From: Chitinophagaceae bacterium
GTDB lineage: Bacteria; Bacteroidota; Bacteroidia; Chitinophagales; Chitinophagaceae
Reading direction: 5' to 3'
Length of the DNA: 9,599 nt
Assembly: GCA_025924755.1 (NCBI GenBank)
Contig: JAICHT010000132.1
Span: forward strand, 1-9,599
Made by a program: the position numbers and the translations under genes. The notes under the pieces were generated by a model. The model made no database searches, was not told the origin of the DNA, and saw only the letters and a program-made list of their open reading frames with translations. Below, piece after piece: positions 1 to 7,262 of this stretch (positions are counted from its first letter, which is position 1; every line of letters begins with the position of its first letter).

Positions 1-590
1 ATATCAAATGGAAATGCTTTATACTGTTTCTTATTCGTGCAGGACAGGAGTTTTATCGGCGAAACGGTTTTTTTACAGGTTGTGGAGGTTTACTTAAAAT
101 GTGGATTGGAGCAGTTGTGGCTTTCGAAGGAATGTAGAAGTTCGGTTACTTGTGGCACAAACATAATAGCCGCTTTTCATAATTGCAAGCTTTGTTTAAA
201 AGTTTTTTCAGCAATATCAGCATTGAAACTTATTTTCTGATGGGTACTACCCTATTTGTTTTTTCATTCCAGGTGCTGTGAAGCCGCTTCTATTGCTGCC
301 CAAATGCCCCCTTTGTCAGCATGACAGCAGGAAGAGAATATTTAAAAAGTGGCCCTTCAAACTATTATCTAAATACCATACAATCCCTTTTTGTCATGCC
401 GACGAAGGAGGCATCTGCTTCCATAATATGAACAGGTATATGGCGCTTAACAAGGAAGTGGATACCGTATAAAGATGATAAACTTTTTGTCAGACACTTA
501 CGCTAACCTGCCTACGATGGGCATGAGATAAGCTATAGCGATGCGTTGCTTCCCTCTGCATTATACTATTAAAATAACAGTACTCCTCTA
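1..590. other. intergenic stretch without a convincing gene
   Basis: No open frame here looks like a real protein. Two rightward frames of 67 codons (37-240) and 64 codons (278-472) have compositions rich in Cys, His and Phe, match no family I recognise, and the second runs straight through a repeat cluster, so I treat both as chance. The leftward strand is broken by stops. Bases 311-526 contain short direct and inverted repeats, listed separately. A weak GGG/CCC mini-hairpin at 242-252 precedes a T-rich run but is too short to call a terminator. The 3' end of this stretch is the downstream region of the leftward lipoprotein gene. Confidence 0.6.
311..526. repeat. cluster of REP-like short direct and inverted repeats
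   Basis: Three copies of TTTGTCA occur, at 312-318, 390-396 and 486-492; the last two are part of an identical 10-mer, CTTTTTGTCA (387-396 and 483-492). The first is followed by TGACA, giving the small palindrome TGTCA-GCA-TGACA (314-326). The second continues into ATGCC (396-400) and, after nine bases, its inverse GGCAT (410-414), which can form a hairpin. TCATGCC (394-400) also has an exact inverse, GGCATGA, at 520-526. From memory, sequences beginning TGTCATGCCGAC recur between genes in several Bacteroidota genomes. Whether this copy belongs to such a family cannot be decided from a single window. Confidence 0.45.
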
Positions 591-1307
591 TCAAAGCGGA
601 ATATGCGCTTTCAATTTTTTAAACGAAGTGGTTAATTCGGTTTGGCTCATCAGCGGGTTTATTTTTTGGTCAATCAGCGCCCGGTTTACCAGTTCGCGGG
701 TAGTGCCGGTCATATATACATCGCCTGTGTGGGTATTTCGTATCAGTTCTTTATTTCGAATGGCTTCCCGCACCAACCGTTTTTTCAGTTTCCAAAAACC
801 GCTGCTGTCTATAGTAGTAATAGCCGGATATGCGGCAATGGTTTTTAAAAAAGCCGGCGTGTAATAGCTGGTGGTAAATTTATATTGCGGGTTGTATGCT
901 GCTTTCTTGCTATCGGCAAGGCTGTTGTAAAAATTGGTTTCCCGCACGATGCCAACATAAGTACTATCCGGTGAGTAAGCCAGCGTAAGCACCTGGTAAC
1001 TGCCCGATGCCTTCCACTCCGCCGACAGGTAGCGGATGGTTTGCACATAAAGCACCTGTGCATTTCCCAGGCGTTTGGTGTCTAAAATTTTATAGGCATA
1101 TTTTGCATCGGCTTCGCAATGCGTGGTATCGGTGCAAGCATTAAACAACAAGGTATCGCCCTTTAGTGCCAGGCGCTGCAACCCATCCGGCGTAATGGCA
1201 AAATAGTTTCCGGATATCAAAATGGCCTTGGGCTTGCTGCATCCGGCCATCATACCGCATAATAATATGAGCCAACTATAGGTGGTCAATAAAAGTTGTT
1301 TCTTCAT
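591..1307 (-). CDS. hypothetical lipoprotein, 238 residues
   Basis: I do not recognise the family. The N-terminus is a lipoprotein signal: two lysines (K2, K3), a hydrophobic stretch at about residues 5-20 and a lipobox-like Met-Ala-Gly-Cys ending at Cys23, so the mature protein should be lipid-anchored in the cell envelope. The mature part has no further membrane segment. It has two close cysteines (C58, C64) that might form a disulfide, and a Lys/Arg-rich C-terminal third (about residues 173-190 and 230-234). The start fits the signal peptide well and is 66 bases downstream of a good -7 motif. It is divergent from the secreted NTF2-like gene, with 227 bases between them. No domain or catalytic motif is visible, so no function is proposed. 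Confidence 0.75.
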   Translation of the reverse strand: MKKQLLLTTYSWLILLCGMMAGCSKPKAILISGNYFAITPDGLQRLALKGDTLLFNACTDTTHCEADAKYAYKILDTKRLGNAQVLYVQTIRYLSAEWKASGSYQVLTLAYSPDSTYVGIVRETNFYNSLADSKKAAYNPQYKFTTSYYTPAFLKTIAAYPAITTIDSSGFWKLKKRLVREAIRNKELIRNTHTGDVYMTGTTRELVNRALIDQKINPLMSQTELTTSFKKLKAHIPL

Positions 1308-1372
1308 TTGTGGTTTTATAATGCTAATACCGGAATACAGAAGTTGAAATAAAATAAAGCGCTACCCGCTTG

Positions 1373-1380
1373 CAAATTTA
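1373..1380 (-). promoter_or_regulatory. Bacteroidota -7 promoter element for the lipoprotein gene
   Basis: Read leftward the sequence is TAAATTTG, a full match to the TAnnTTTG -7 consensus of Bacteroidota. It would place the transcript start near 1366, giving a leader of about 60 bases before the ATG at 1307. No TTG is visible at the expected -33 distance, so only half of the promoter is supported. Confidence 0.4.
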
Positions 1381-1534
1381 TTGTTACCTTAGGAGAGGTT
1401 TCCGTTTCTTTTTACCAGAACGTTTCCATTCCTGTCAATTACCTTTTGCTAAGCATTTGTGAGAATTCTTAAGAAAGCCGCTATAAACGCATTCTTTTCC
1501 TCATCATTTACAAATAAAACTAAAACTGTGTATT

Positions 1535-2128
1535 ATGAAACCTTCCTCTCTCCTTTTACTATGTAGCTTTTTTTTGTTGGCTATTTCCACGCAGGCGCAA
1601 AATACCAAAGTAAAATCTAAATCTTCCAAAACTACGATGAAAGCTGGTGCAGTTTCCAAAACTTCTACCGATAGCACCCGGTTGTCCTCTCCGGCTATGG
1701 ATGCACCGCTAACTGCCACCTATTCCTCGCAATTTGAGATTGGCGACGCAAAAAATTCACAAATGGTACTGGAGCTTTGGAAAGATTGGAGCAATAATAA
1801 GCTGTCCGATCATTCCAGCTATTTTTCCGATTCTTTGGTCATCCTAACCTCGGATGGAACCGTGCTTCGTGGCCTCGAAAATGTAGGGCCGGCCATGCAA
1901 AAAACCCGGGATACGTATAGTGATATTACCACTACCGTGATAGCCATTACTCCTTTAAAAAGCATCGATAAAAACGAGAACTGGGTGGCCATATGGGGCA
2001 TGCAAAAAGCAACCGGCAAAAATGGGGCTGTCACATCGGAAAGGCTAAACGAAGTATGGCGGATCAATAAAGACGGGAAGATTGATTATATGGAACAATT
2101 GTCCGGTAAGGAGCCCGAAAACCAATAG
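1535..2128 (+). CDS. secreted SnoaL/NTF2-like domain protein
   Basis: The 197-residue product begins with a clear signal peptide: Lys2, a Leu/Phe-rich core at residues 5-17, and a probable cleavage site after Ala21 (Thr-Gln-Ala|Gln). A Lys/Ser/Thr-rich linker follows (about 22-62), then a compact domain at about 70-190 with the look of the SnoaL/NTF2 fold: an opening helix (MVLELWKDW, 77-85), a segment with a predicted polar pocket, 'DGTVLRGLENV' (107-117), and closing strands 'NENWVAIWG' and 'EVWRINKDGKI'. Similar exported proteins are, from memory, common in Chitinophagaceae and usually have no known substrate. The fold is used both by small-molecule enzymes and by binding proteins, so no reaction is assigned. 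It appears to be a single-gene unit, ending at the terminator at 2176-2206. Confidence 0.8.
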   Translation: MKPSSLLLLCSFFLLAISTQAQNTKVKSKSSKTTMKAGAVSKTSTDSTRLSSPAMDAPLTATYSSQFEIGDAKNSQMVLELWKDWSNNKLSDHSSYFSDSLVILTSDGTVLRGLENVGPAMQKTRDTYSDITTTVIAITPLKSIDKNENWVAIWGMQKATGKNGAVTSERLNEVWRINKDGKIDYMEQLSGKEPENQ

Positions 2129-2175
2129 CGGCTTTACTTTTTTCGCAAAACAGGCAACTAAAATCCACATACAAG

Positions 2176-2206
2176 AAGGCCGGTTACTGCACCGGTTTTC
2201 TTTTTT
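2176..2206 (+). terminator. Rho-independent terminator after the NTF2-like gene
   Basis: A GC-rich stem CCGGT (2180-2184) pairs with ACCGG (2191-2195) around a six-base loop. It can be extended outward by two G-T and two A-T pairs, and is followed by TTTTCTTTTTT (2196-2206). It lies about 50 bases after the stop codon at 2126-2128, on the correct strand, and separates this gene from the next small one. Confidence 0.75.
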
Positions 2207-2285
2207 CATTGACGATAGTAAAGTATGCCGCTCCTTTTGCAAGCACTCCTTTGGACTTCTTTTTGCAGGTGAAATAATTAAAGTT

Positions 2286-2522
2286 ATGGAAGAACAATTG
2301 TTTGAACTGCTAGTAGATGGTACGCCCTACGAGGTAAGGGTTACCCCTTTTGAATTTAATGCCGAAACAAGGTATAAAGTAAAATTTAACGGAAGTGAAG
2401 AGCACATTTTTACCTGGGATTCCAGCATGAAACGTTTACGGTCTATTGATTCTGCTTCCTCATATATCCCTGACAACCTCGAAGCTGCCATTGCTCAAAA
2501 ATTAGAGTCGGGTAATTACTGA
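2286..2522 (+). CDS. conserved small protein of unknown function, 78 residues
   Basis: The frame is open from 2082, but the part before 2286 crosses the end of the preceding gene and its terminator, so the ATG at 2286 is the sensible start. The product, starting MEEQLFELLVDG, is soluble and acidic, with no signal peptide, membrane segment or cysteine. It looks like alternating beta strands (residues 4-10, 14-20, 28-34, 39-44) followed by a helix (about 63-75). From memory, similar short proteins are found in Chitinophagaceae without an assigned function; the N-terminal strands loosely recall the region preceding biotinyl domains, but no biotin-attachment Met-Lys-Met is present. It is separated from the downstream dehydrogenase by 58 bases and may share a transcript with it. 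Confidence 0.75.
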   Translation: MEEQLFELLVDGTPYEVRVTPFEFNAETRYKVKFNGSEEHIFTWDSSMKRLRSIDSASSYIPDNLEAAIAQKLESGNY

Positions 2523-2580
2523 CAGACTTCAAATTGGCAGAGTACTGCTATGGTTTGCATCAGCTTTTTAAATATAACAG

Positions 2581-3246
2581 ATGAAAACAGCTTTGGTTAT
2601 TGGTGCTACAGGTTTGGTGGGGTCTTGCCTCACCGACCTTCTTTTAGCAGACAGACGGTTTGGCTTGGTGAAAGTTTTTGTACGTCGCTCCACCAGTAAA
2701 GTACATGCTAAATTAAGTGAGCATATCATTGACTTTGATAATCCTGAATCATGGAGCAAGAGTGTAACCGGAGATGTGCTATTTTCTGCTTTGGGCACCA
2801 CGCTGCGCCAGGCTGGAAGTAAAGAGGCCCAATACAAAATTGATTATAATTATCAATATGAGTTTGCAAAAGCCGCAGCTGAAAATGGCGTAAGCACCTA
2901 TGTATTGGTGTCTTCTGCGGGAGCTTCCCCAGAGTCCCGCATTTTTTACAGCCGCATGAAAGGCACGCTAGAGCGGGATATTGCCAAACTCAACTTCCAG
3001 CATATCAGTATCATTCAGCCGGGTTTATTGGCCGGAGAGCGCCAACAACCACGTATGGGCGAGAAGATTGGTTATTATGTCTTATCGGTTTTGAAATATA
3101 TTCCGGGTTTAAAAGGATATCGTCCGGTACAGGCGTCCGTTGTAGCCCGTGCTATGATAAATGCCAGCTTTTATACCAAAGATTCTCTGCAGGTGTATGC
3201 GCTGCAGAAAGTGTTTGATATGGCCAACAAAAAATTGGAGGCATAG
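2581..3246 (+). CDS. atypical SDR, HTATIP2/TIP30-like NAD(P)-binding protein
   Basis: The 221-residue product is a Rossmann-fold protein with the nucleotide-binding motif GATGLVG at residues 8-14, right after the first beta strand. Other landmarks fit the HTATIP2 (TIP30/CC3) branch of the atypical short-chain dehydrogenases: 'LGTTLRQAGS' (71-80), 'LVSSAGA' (109-115), Tyr123-x3-Lys127 in 'YSRMKGTLE', and 'IQPGLL' (145-150). The full length matches the usual 210-230 residues of this group, and no signal peptide is seen, so it should be cytoplasmic. The bacterial members have no well-established substrate, so an oxidoreductase role is only inferred. The next gene follows after 72 bases on the same strand; a weak stem at the stop codon is not convincing as a terminator. 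Confidence 0.85.
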   Translation: MKTALVIGATGLVGSCLTDLLLADRRFGLVKVFVRRSTSKVHAKLSEHIIDFDNPESWSKSVTGDVLFSALGTTLRQAGSKEAQYKIDYNYQYEFAKAAAENGVSTYVLVSSAGASPESRIFYSRMKGTLERDIAKLNFQHISIIQPGLLAGERQQPRMGEKIGYYVLSVLKYIPGLKGYRPVQASVVARAMINASFYTKDSLQVYALQKVFDMANKKLEA

Positions 3247-3318
3247 GATACCTATCTTTTACATATCGTACCGATTTTAAAAGTAATTTCAGCACCTAAT
3301 ATTATCAACTCAAATCGT

Positions 3319-4380
3319 ATGAGCAAAGAAATTAAGGTAGGACTTATTGGCTTTGGTATGGCCGGCAGGGTTTTTCACGCCCCTACTATTGTAAGCGTTC
3401 CCAATTTAAAACTGGCAAAAATCCGTGAAACAAAGGCGGAGCATATTAATATCATCAAAAGCCGATATCCGGATGCTGCTATTGTAAACGATACAAAAGA
3501 CATTTTGAATGATCCGGATATTGACGTAGTGGTTGTGGCTACGCCTAACGCTACGCACTTTGCAATAGCCAAAGAGGCTTTGCAGGCTGGAAAGGATGTG
3601 GTGGTGGATAAACCATTTACCGTTACCTCCGGCGAAGCAGACGAGCTAATAGCCCTGGCTAAGCAAAAAGGAAAGATGCTGACGGTGTACCATAACCGCC
3701 GCTGGGACGGCGATTTCAAAACCGTAAAAAAAGTAATAGAAAGCAAGATACTGGGCACCTTGGCCGAATGTGAAATACATTACGACCGCTTCCGGAATTT
3801 TGTAAGGCCCAATACCTGGAAGGAAGAAGGAGAAACAGGCACGGGGTTGCTATACGACCTGGGATCTCATTTAATAGACCAGGTGCAGGTTTTGTTCGGG
3901 TTGCCCAAAAGCATTATGGGTGACCTGAGAGCACAACGGCCGGGCAGTAAGATCGTTGATAATTTTGAATTGGTACTAAATTACGACCAGTTGAAAGTGA
4001 CACTAAAGTCGGGCATGTTAATTAAAGAACCCTTACCGCGTTATATCTTATTAGGCCATATGGGCACTTTTGTAAAATATGGAATGGATGTGCAGGAAGA
4101 AGCATTGATTGCCGGGCTGCTGCCCTCCCAGGTTTCTAATTGGGGCGATGATCCGGAAACTTTATGGGGAACAGTGCATACGGAATGGAACGGCCTGCAA
4201 TGGAGAGGAAAAGTAAAAAGTGAATCTGGCAATTACCCCGGTTTTTACGATAATGTATATAAATCACTGGTTGGCGAAGCGTCATTAGCCGTTTTGCCGG
4301 AGCAGGCAAGAAACACTATTAAAATTATAGAGCTGGCTATAAAAAGCAGTGAAGAAAAAAGAACACTTGACTTTCAATAG
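3319..4380 (+). CDS. Gfo/Idh/MocA family oxidoreductase, YvaA/IolW-like
   Basis: The 353-residue protein has the N-terminal Rossmann motif GFGMAG (11-16) and the family's lysine motif in the form Asp97-Lys98-Pro99, where many relatives have Glu-Lys-Pro. It then has 'HNRRWD' (125-130) and the catalytic 'YDLGSHLID' (179-187), with Asp180 and His184 in the expected positions. The C-terminal half forms the usual beta-sheet substrate domain. The overall pattern (GFGMAGRVFHAP, HNRRWDGDF, RTLDF near the end) closely resembles the YvaA/YdgJ group. In Bacillus subtilis YvaA is IolW, an NADP-dependent scyllo-inositol dehydrogenase. No inositol genes lie nearby, so the substrate is uncertain: a cyclitol or sugar is likely. 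The gene ends only 6 bases from the stop of the convergent EVE gene. Confidence 0.9.
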   Translation: MSKEIKVGLIGFGMAGRVFHAPTIVSVPNLKLAKIRETKAEHINIIKSRYPDAAIVNDTKDILNDPDIDVVVVATPNATHFAIAKEALQAGKDVVVDKPFTVTSGEADELIALAKQKGKMLTVYHNRRWDGDFKTVKKVIESKILGTLAECEIHYDRFRNFVRPNTWKEEGETGTGLLYDLGSHLIDQVQVLFGLPKSIMGDLRAQRPGSKIVDNFELVLNYDQLKVTLKSGMLIKEPLPRYILLGHMGTFVKYGMDVQEEALIAGLLPSQVSNWGDDPETLWGTVHTEWNGLQWRGKVKSESGNYPGFYDNVYKSLVGEASLAVLPEQARNTIKIIELAIKSSEEKRTLDFQ

Positions 4381-4386
4381 TTGGTT

Positions 4387-4797
4387 TTACTTTTCGCCGG
4401 CCATTTTTAAAACAATTTCCCATTCTTCTTTTGTAACCGGTTGTACAGATAACCGGCTTAAACGAAGCAAGGCCATATCCTGTAAGCCGGGTTCTTCTTT
4501 TATTTGCTTAAGAGAAACTGGTTTATTTAAAGGCTTTACCGGTTTTATATCCACAGCTACCCAGGTTTCATCATCTGCTGTCGGGTCGGGATAATGTTCT
4601 TTTATTACTTCGGCTATACCTACTATTTCCATCCCTTCATTGCTATGATAGTAAAATACGTTATCCCCGGTTTTCATAGCTTTTAAATGGTTCCGCGCTG
4701 CATAATTACGTACGCCGCTCCAAAAGGTTTGTCCGTCTTTTTCAAACTCATTCCAGCTATACGAAGCAGGTTCCGATTTTACCAGCCAATAGTTCAT
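4387..4797 (-). CDS. EVE domain-containing protein (thymocyte nuclear protein 1-like)
   Basis: The product is essentially one EVE domain, a PUA-like fold that binds modified bases in nucleic acids. Signatures are 'YWLVKSEP' (3-10), 'WSGVRNYAARNHL' (26-38), 'GDNVFYYHS' (44-52), 'GIAEV' (60-64), 'YPDPTA' (69-74) and 'RLSVQPVT' (115-122). I chose the Met at 4797 (136 residues) because homologues begin at or next to this point with MxYWL; the frame stays open to an earlier ATG at 4836, which would add 13 residues of unrelated sequence. In bacteria the in vivo role of stand-alone EVE proteins is poorly settled, and some are linked to modified-DNA restriction, but nothing nearby suggests that here. 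It follows ribH by 68 bases on the same strand. Confidence 0.9.
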   Translation of the reverse strand: MNYWLVKSEPASYSWNEFEKDGQTFWSGVRNYAARNHLKAMKTGDNVFYYHSNEGMEIVGIAEVIKEHYPDPTADDETWVAVDIKPVKPLNKPVSLKQIKEEPGLQDMALLRLSRLSVQPVTKEEWEIVLKMAGEK

Positions 4798-4865
4798 CCT
4801 ATAGAAAAATTTAGATTCTGAATGTTTCGGCATCAAAAAGCAATAGCTGAACCATATTAAACTTA

Positions 4866-5360
4866 CTAAAGGGGTTTAGCAAGCAGCCTTAATAATGACA
4901 TCATTTTCAATGCAGTAATAGCTGCTTCTTTACCTTTATGTCCATGCGGTCCTCCAATCCTTTCTTCTGCCTGCTGCAAATTATTTACAGTAAGCACCCC
5001 GAAAATAACAGGCACCGGAAGAGTAATATTAAGTTGCGTAATGCCCTGTGTAACTGACTGGCACACGTAATCGAAATGGGGCGTATCGCCCTTTATTACG
5101 CAACCTAGCGCAATAAAGGCAGTGATGGCATTATTGTTCACCCAGCACTGCTGAATGGCAAATGGAATTTCAACGGCCCCGGGTACAACAAGGGTTTTAT
5201 AGGTAATGCCATATTGATCGAATACTTCCATGCACCCCCTTTCCAGCTCATCAATGATTAACGCGTTCCATTCGGTTTTTACTATCACAACAAAGGCATC
5301 CTTTATATTAGGGATGCCCTCGGGTTCGTGAAGTAATTTGCTGTTAGCTATGCTAGCCAT
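4866..5360 (-). CDS. ribH: 6,7-dimethyl-8-ribityllumazine synthase
   Basis: This enzyme condenses 5-amino-6-ribitylaminouracil with 3,4-dihydroxy-2-butanone 4-phosphate to make 6,7-dimethyl-8-ribityllumazine, the penultimate step of riboflavin synthesis. The 164-residue length is normal. Family landmarks are in order: Trp31-Asn32 for stacking on the pyrimidine, 'VPGAVEIP' (59-66), 'GCVIKGDTPHFDYV' (86-99) with the catalytic-type His95, 'FGVLT' (120-124), and 'ERIGG...HKGKEAA' (133-147) with Arg134 and the phosphate-contacting basic residues. The N-terminal extension of about 20 residues is typical. It starts 2 bases after the TPR gene stops, so the two are almost certainly co-transcribed and translationally coupled. 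No FMN riboswitch is visible upstream, and no other rib gene is in the window. Confidence 0.96.
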   Translation of the reverse strand: MASIANSKLLHEPEGIPNIKDAFVVIVKTEWNALIIDELERGCMEVFDQYGITYKTLVVPGAVEIPFAIQQCWVNNNAITAFIALGCVIKGDTPHFDYVCQSVTQGITQLNITLPVPVIFGVLTVNNLQQAEERIGGPHGHKGKEAAITALKMMSLLRLLAKPL

Positions 5361-5362
5361 AA

Positions 5363-6046
5363 TTAATTATAAACGCCCAATTGCGCCAGGTATTTATCAG
5401 CGTCAAAGCCTCTTTCAGTATGAGGATATTTATTTTTCAGTTCCTTAAAAAGATCGGTGGCATCTTTAGAACTTTTTAAAACACGATCAGCAAAGTAAGC
5501 CGCAGTAAATAAATATTCGGAAGAATTGATATCATCGTCTTCAAAATAATGAGCAGCTTTTTTATAGTTGGTAAAAGCATCAGCGTTTTTGCCTTGCTCT
5601 GCATCTGCATCTCCTAACAATTTATAAGCACGAGCTTGTATCTGCTTGGCATCAGTAGAAAAATCACTTAAATATTTTGCAGCTTTTGCATAGTCGCCCA
5701 GCTTCAGGCTGCACACACCTGCATAGTATTTAGCCGCATTTGCAGCATCTGTTCCGCTATATTTATCAATAACTTTTACAAAGCCGGGGTTGATACCATC
5801 TCCATTTAAAGCAACTTTCAGGGAGTCCATCCGGTAATACTCTTCTGCTTTCGACATCGCATCCGAAGCCTTTACTTCTAAGGGTTGCTTATATAAATAT
5901 TTATAAGCAAGGTATGCGCCGCCTAATATAATAATGGCGCTGCAGATGATTAATATAGGACGATTGTATTTATCCCAGAAATCTCTGGCCCGGTCAATGG
6001 TTTGCTGGTCTTCGCTATAATGGCTTACAGCTTGTGTTTCTGCCAT
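5363..6046 (-). CDS. membrane-anchored TPR protein, YfgM-like
   Basis: The 227-residue product has a short cytoplasmic N-terminus, one membrane segment at about residues 31-50 (IL-rich, with flanking basic residues and Tyr) and a helical outside part. The latter contains TPR-like repeats: around 101-130 (AAKYYAG..LKLGDYAKAAKYL), 137-166 (ARAYKLLGDADAEQGKNADAFTNY) and a degenerate one at about 178-207. The layout of one N-terminal anchor plus TPRs matches the YfgM-like TPR family, which in proteobacteria partners the Sec translocon or outer-membrane assembly factors; that role is not demonstrated in Bacteroidota. It follows pdhA by 28 bases and precedes ribH by 2, so it looks like the middle gene of a leftward operon. 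From memory, a TPR gene next to ribH is common in this phylum. Confidence 0.88.
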   Translation of the reverse strand: MAETQAVSHYSEDQQTIDRARDFWDKYNRPILIICSAIIILGGAYLAYKYLYKQPLEVKASDAMSKAEEYYRMDSLKVALNGDGINPGFVKVIDKYSGTDAANAAKYYAGVCSLKLGDYAKAAKYLSDFSTDAKQIQARAYKLLGDADAEQGKNADAFTNYKKAAHYFEDDDINSSEYLFTAAYFADRVLKSSKDATDLFKELKNKYPHTERGFDADKYLAQLGVYN

Positions 6047-6074
6047 GAATATTAAATTTTTGAGGTGGGTTATT

Positions 6075-7070
6075 TTAGTCTACAATAAAAGGATAATTCT
6101 TATCTACATACACATCCTTCAACACTTCATCATCACCTGGTATAGGAGATTCTTCTGCAAATTTTACGCTTTCAACTACTGCTTTATTTACTCTTTCGTC
6201 AATCTCCTTAATTTCTTCGTCGCTAATGATGTTGTTTTCTTTGATATTGCGCAATAAAGCAGTAATCGGATCCTTTCCTTTATACTCTTCTACCTCTTCT
6301 TTTGGTCTGTATTTTTGCGGGTCGCTTATGGAGTGGCCTTTATAACGGTAGGTCTTAATTTCCAACAACGTAGGTCCGCCTTTTTCGCGAGCACGCTTTA
6401 CGGCGCGGCTTACACCTTCGTGTACCGCTTCGGCACTCATGCCGTCTATTACGTCGCCCGGCATTTCATAAGCATCAGCTAATTTATAAATATCCACCAC
6501 ATTGGAAGTACGCTGAACCGACGTACCCATTGCATAATTATTATTTTCGCAAATAAATATTACCGGCAATTTCCAGGTCATAGCCAGGTTAAAGGTTTCG
6601 TGCAACATACCTTGGCGGGCTGCGCCATCACCAAAGAAGCATAAAACCACATTTTCAGTTCCGCGGTATTGTTCGGCAAAAGCCAATCCTGCACCCACTC
6701 CTATTTGTGCGCCTACTATACCATGGCCCCCATAAAAATTTACATCCTTACCAAAGAAGTGCATACTGCCTCCTTTGCCTTTGGCATTGCCGGTAGATTT
6801 TCCATATAATTCTGCCATACAGGAGTTGACAGATACGCCTTTAGCGATTGCCAGACCATGGTCTCTATAAGCGGTAATAAAAGGATCTTCCGGACGGGTA
6901 GCTGTCATACACCCGGCGGCTATGGCTTCTTGCCCTACATAAGCATGAAAAAATCCGCGGATTTTTCCTTCCATTTTATACTTTTCTTCAGCAGTTAATT
7001 CAAACTGGCGGATAAGCTGCATCAGCTCATACCAGTACAGATACGTTTCTTTTGAGAATTTGGTAGCCAC
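6075..7070 (-). CDS. pdhA: pyruvate dehydrogenase E1 component, alpha subunit
   Basis: This is the thiamine-diphosphate-dependent alpha subunit that decarboxylates pyruvate, in an alpha2beta2 E1 with PdhB, which is not in this window. The binding motif is GDGAARQG (147-154) ending at the Asn cluster in 'ENNNYAMG' (175-182). Other landmarks are 'GQEA' (46-49), 'RDHG' (69-72), 'KGKGGSMH' (98-105), 'GGHGIVGAQ' (114-122) and the conserved loop 'YRYKGHSISDP' (241-251). An ATG at 7103 would give 342 residues, but the GTG at 7070 gives 331, the usual length, and starts at V-A-T-K-F-S-K-E, where homologues start MATKFSKE. A -7-like element lies between these two codons. The start is therefore inferred; residue numbers count from the GTG. 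The TPR gene follows by 28 bases. Confidence 0.95.
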   Translation of the reverse strand: MATKFSKETYLYWYELMQLIRQFELTAEEKYKMEGKIRGFFHAYVGQEAIAAGCMTATRPEDPFITAYRDHGLAIAKGVSVNSCMAELYGKSTGNAKGKGGSMHFFGKDVNFYGGHGIVGAQIGVGAGLAFAEQYRGTENVVLCFFGDGAARQGMLHETFNLAMTWKLPVIFICENNNYAMGTSVQRTSNVVDIYKLADAYEMPGDVIDGMSAEAVHEGVSRAVKRAREKGGPTLLEIKTYRYKGHSISDPQKYRPKEEVEEYKGKDPITALLRNIKENNIISDEEIKEIDERVNKAVVESVKFAEESPIPGDDEVLKDVYVDKNYPFIVD

Positions 7071-7089
7071 AGGCTGTAAATTTGAGCCG

Positions 7090-7097
7090 CAAAAATA
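7090..7097 (-). promoter_or_regulatory. -7 promoter element inside the upstream pdhA start region
   Basis: Leftward this reads TATTTTTG, a full TAnnTTTG match. Transcription would start near 7084, after the ATG at 7103 but about 14 bases before the GTG at 7070, which supports the GTG as start. No TTG was found at the -33 distance, so this is a half-supported promoter. Confidence 0.4.
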
Positions 7098-7262
7098 AGG
7101 CATTCATGTTTGAATTACTAGCATCCCCGCTACATTTTGAAATTTAGTGTGGAAAAGTAGCGTTAAAGTTAATGTTAGTACCGGTTTTAAATTTTATAGT
7201 GGGCCAGCATTTTGATCTTCAGGATGCGGATATAGTATTATATACAGATAGAAAGTACTTAA

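Noticed and set aside
242..264. GGG/CCC mini-hairpin followed by a T-rich run
   Set aside because: Only three strong pairs and no gene in front of it, so there is nothing to terminate.
278..472. 64-codon rightward open frame in the left-edge stretch
   Set aside because: It reads through the repeat cluster, has odd Cys/His-rich composition and lacks any recognisable domain. It is probably a chance frame of the kind often mis-annotated in such repeats.
564..582. AT-rich hairpin (TACTATTA/TAACAGTA) just downstream of the lipoprotein gene
   Set aside because: It includes a G-T pair, is almost all A and T, and no T-run follows on the leftward strand. It is possibly a weak processing site, but not supportable as a terminator.
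2082..2285. 68-codon upstream extension of the small 78-residue gene
   Set aside because: It overlaps the end of the NTF2-like gene in another frame and runs through a strong terminator. The ATG at 2286 begins the part with normal protein character.
3243..3260. Stem ATAGG/CCTAT with a three-base loop, followed by CTTTT at the end of the dehydrogenase gene
   Set aside because: Only five pairs with little GC and a short T-run. Too weak to call a terminator.
4387..4797. EVE-domain gene as a sign of a modified-DNA defence system
   Set aside because: No restriction nuclease, methyltransferase or other defence gene is nearby, and the protein is a stand-alone EVE domain in a housekeeping block.
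6949..6966. An 18-base perfect palindrome, AAAAATCCGCGGATTTTT, inside pdhA
   Set aside because: It encodes part of the conserved KIRGFF stretch of PdhA, so protein constraint plus codon choice explains it. It has no spacer loop to form a stable RNA hairpin and no sign of an operator function within the gene.
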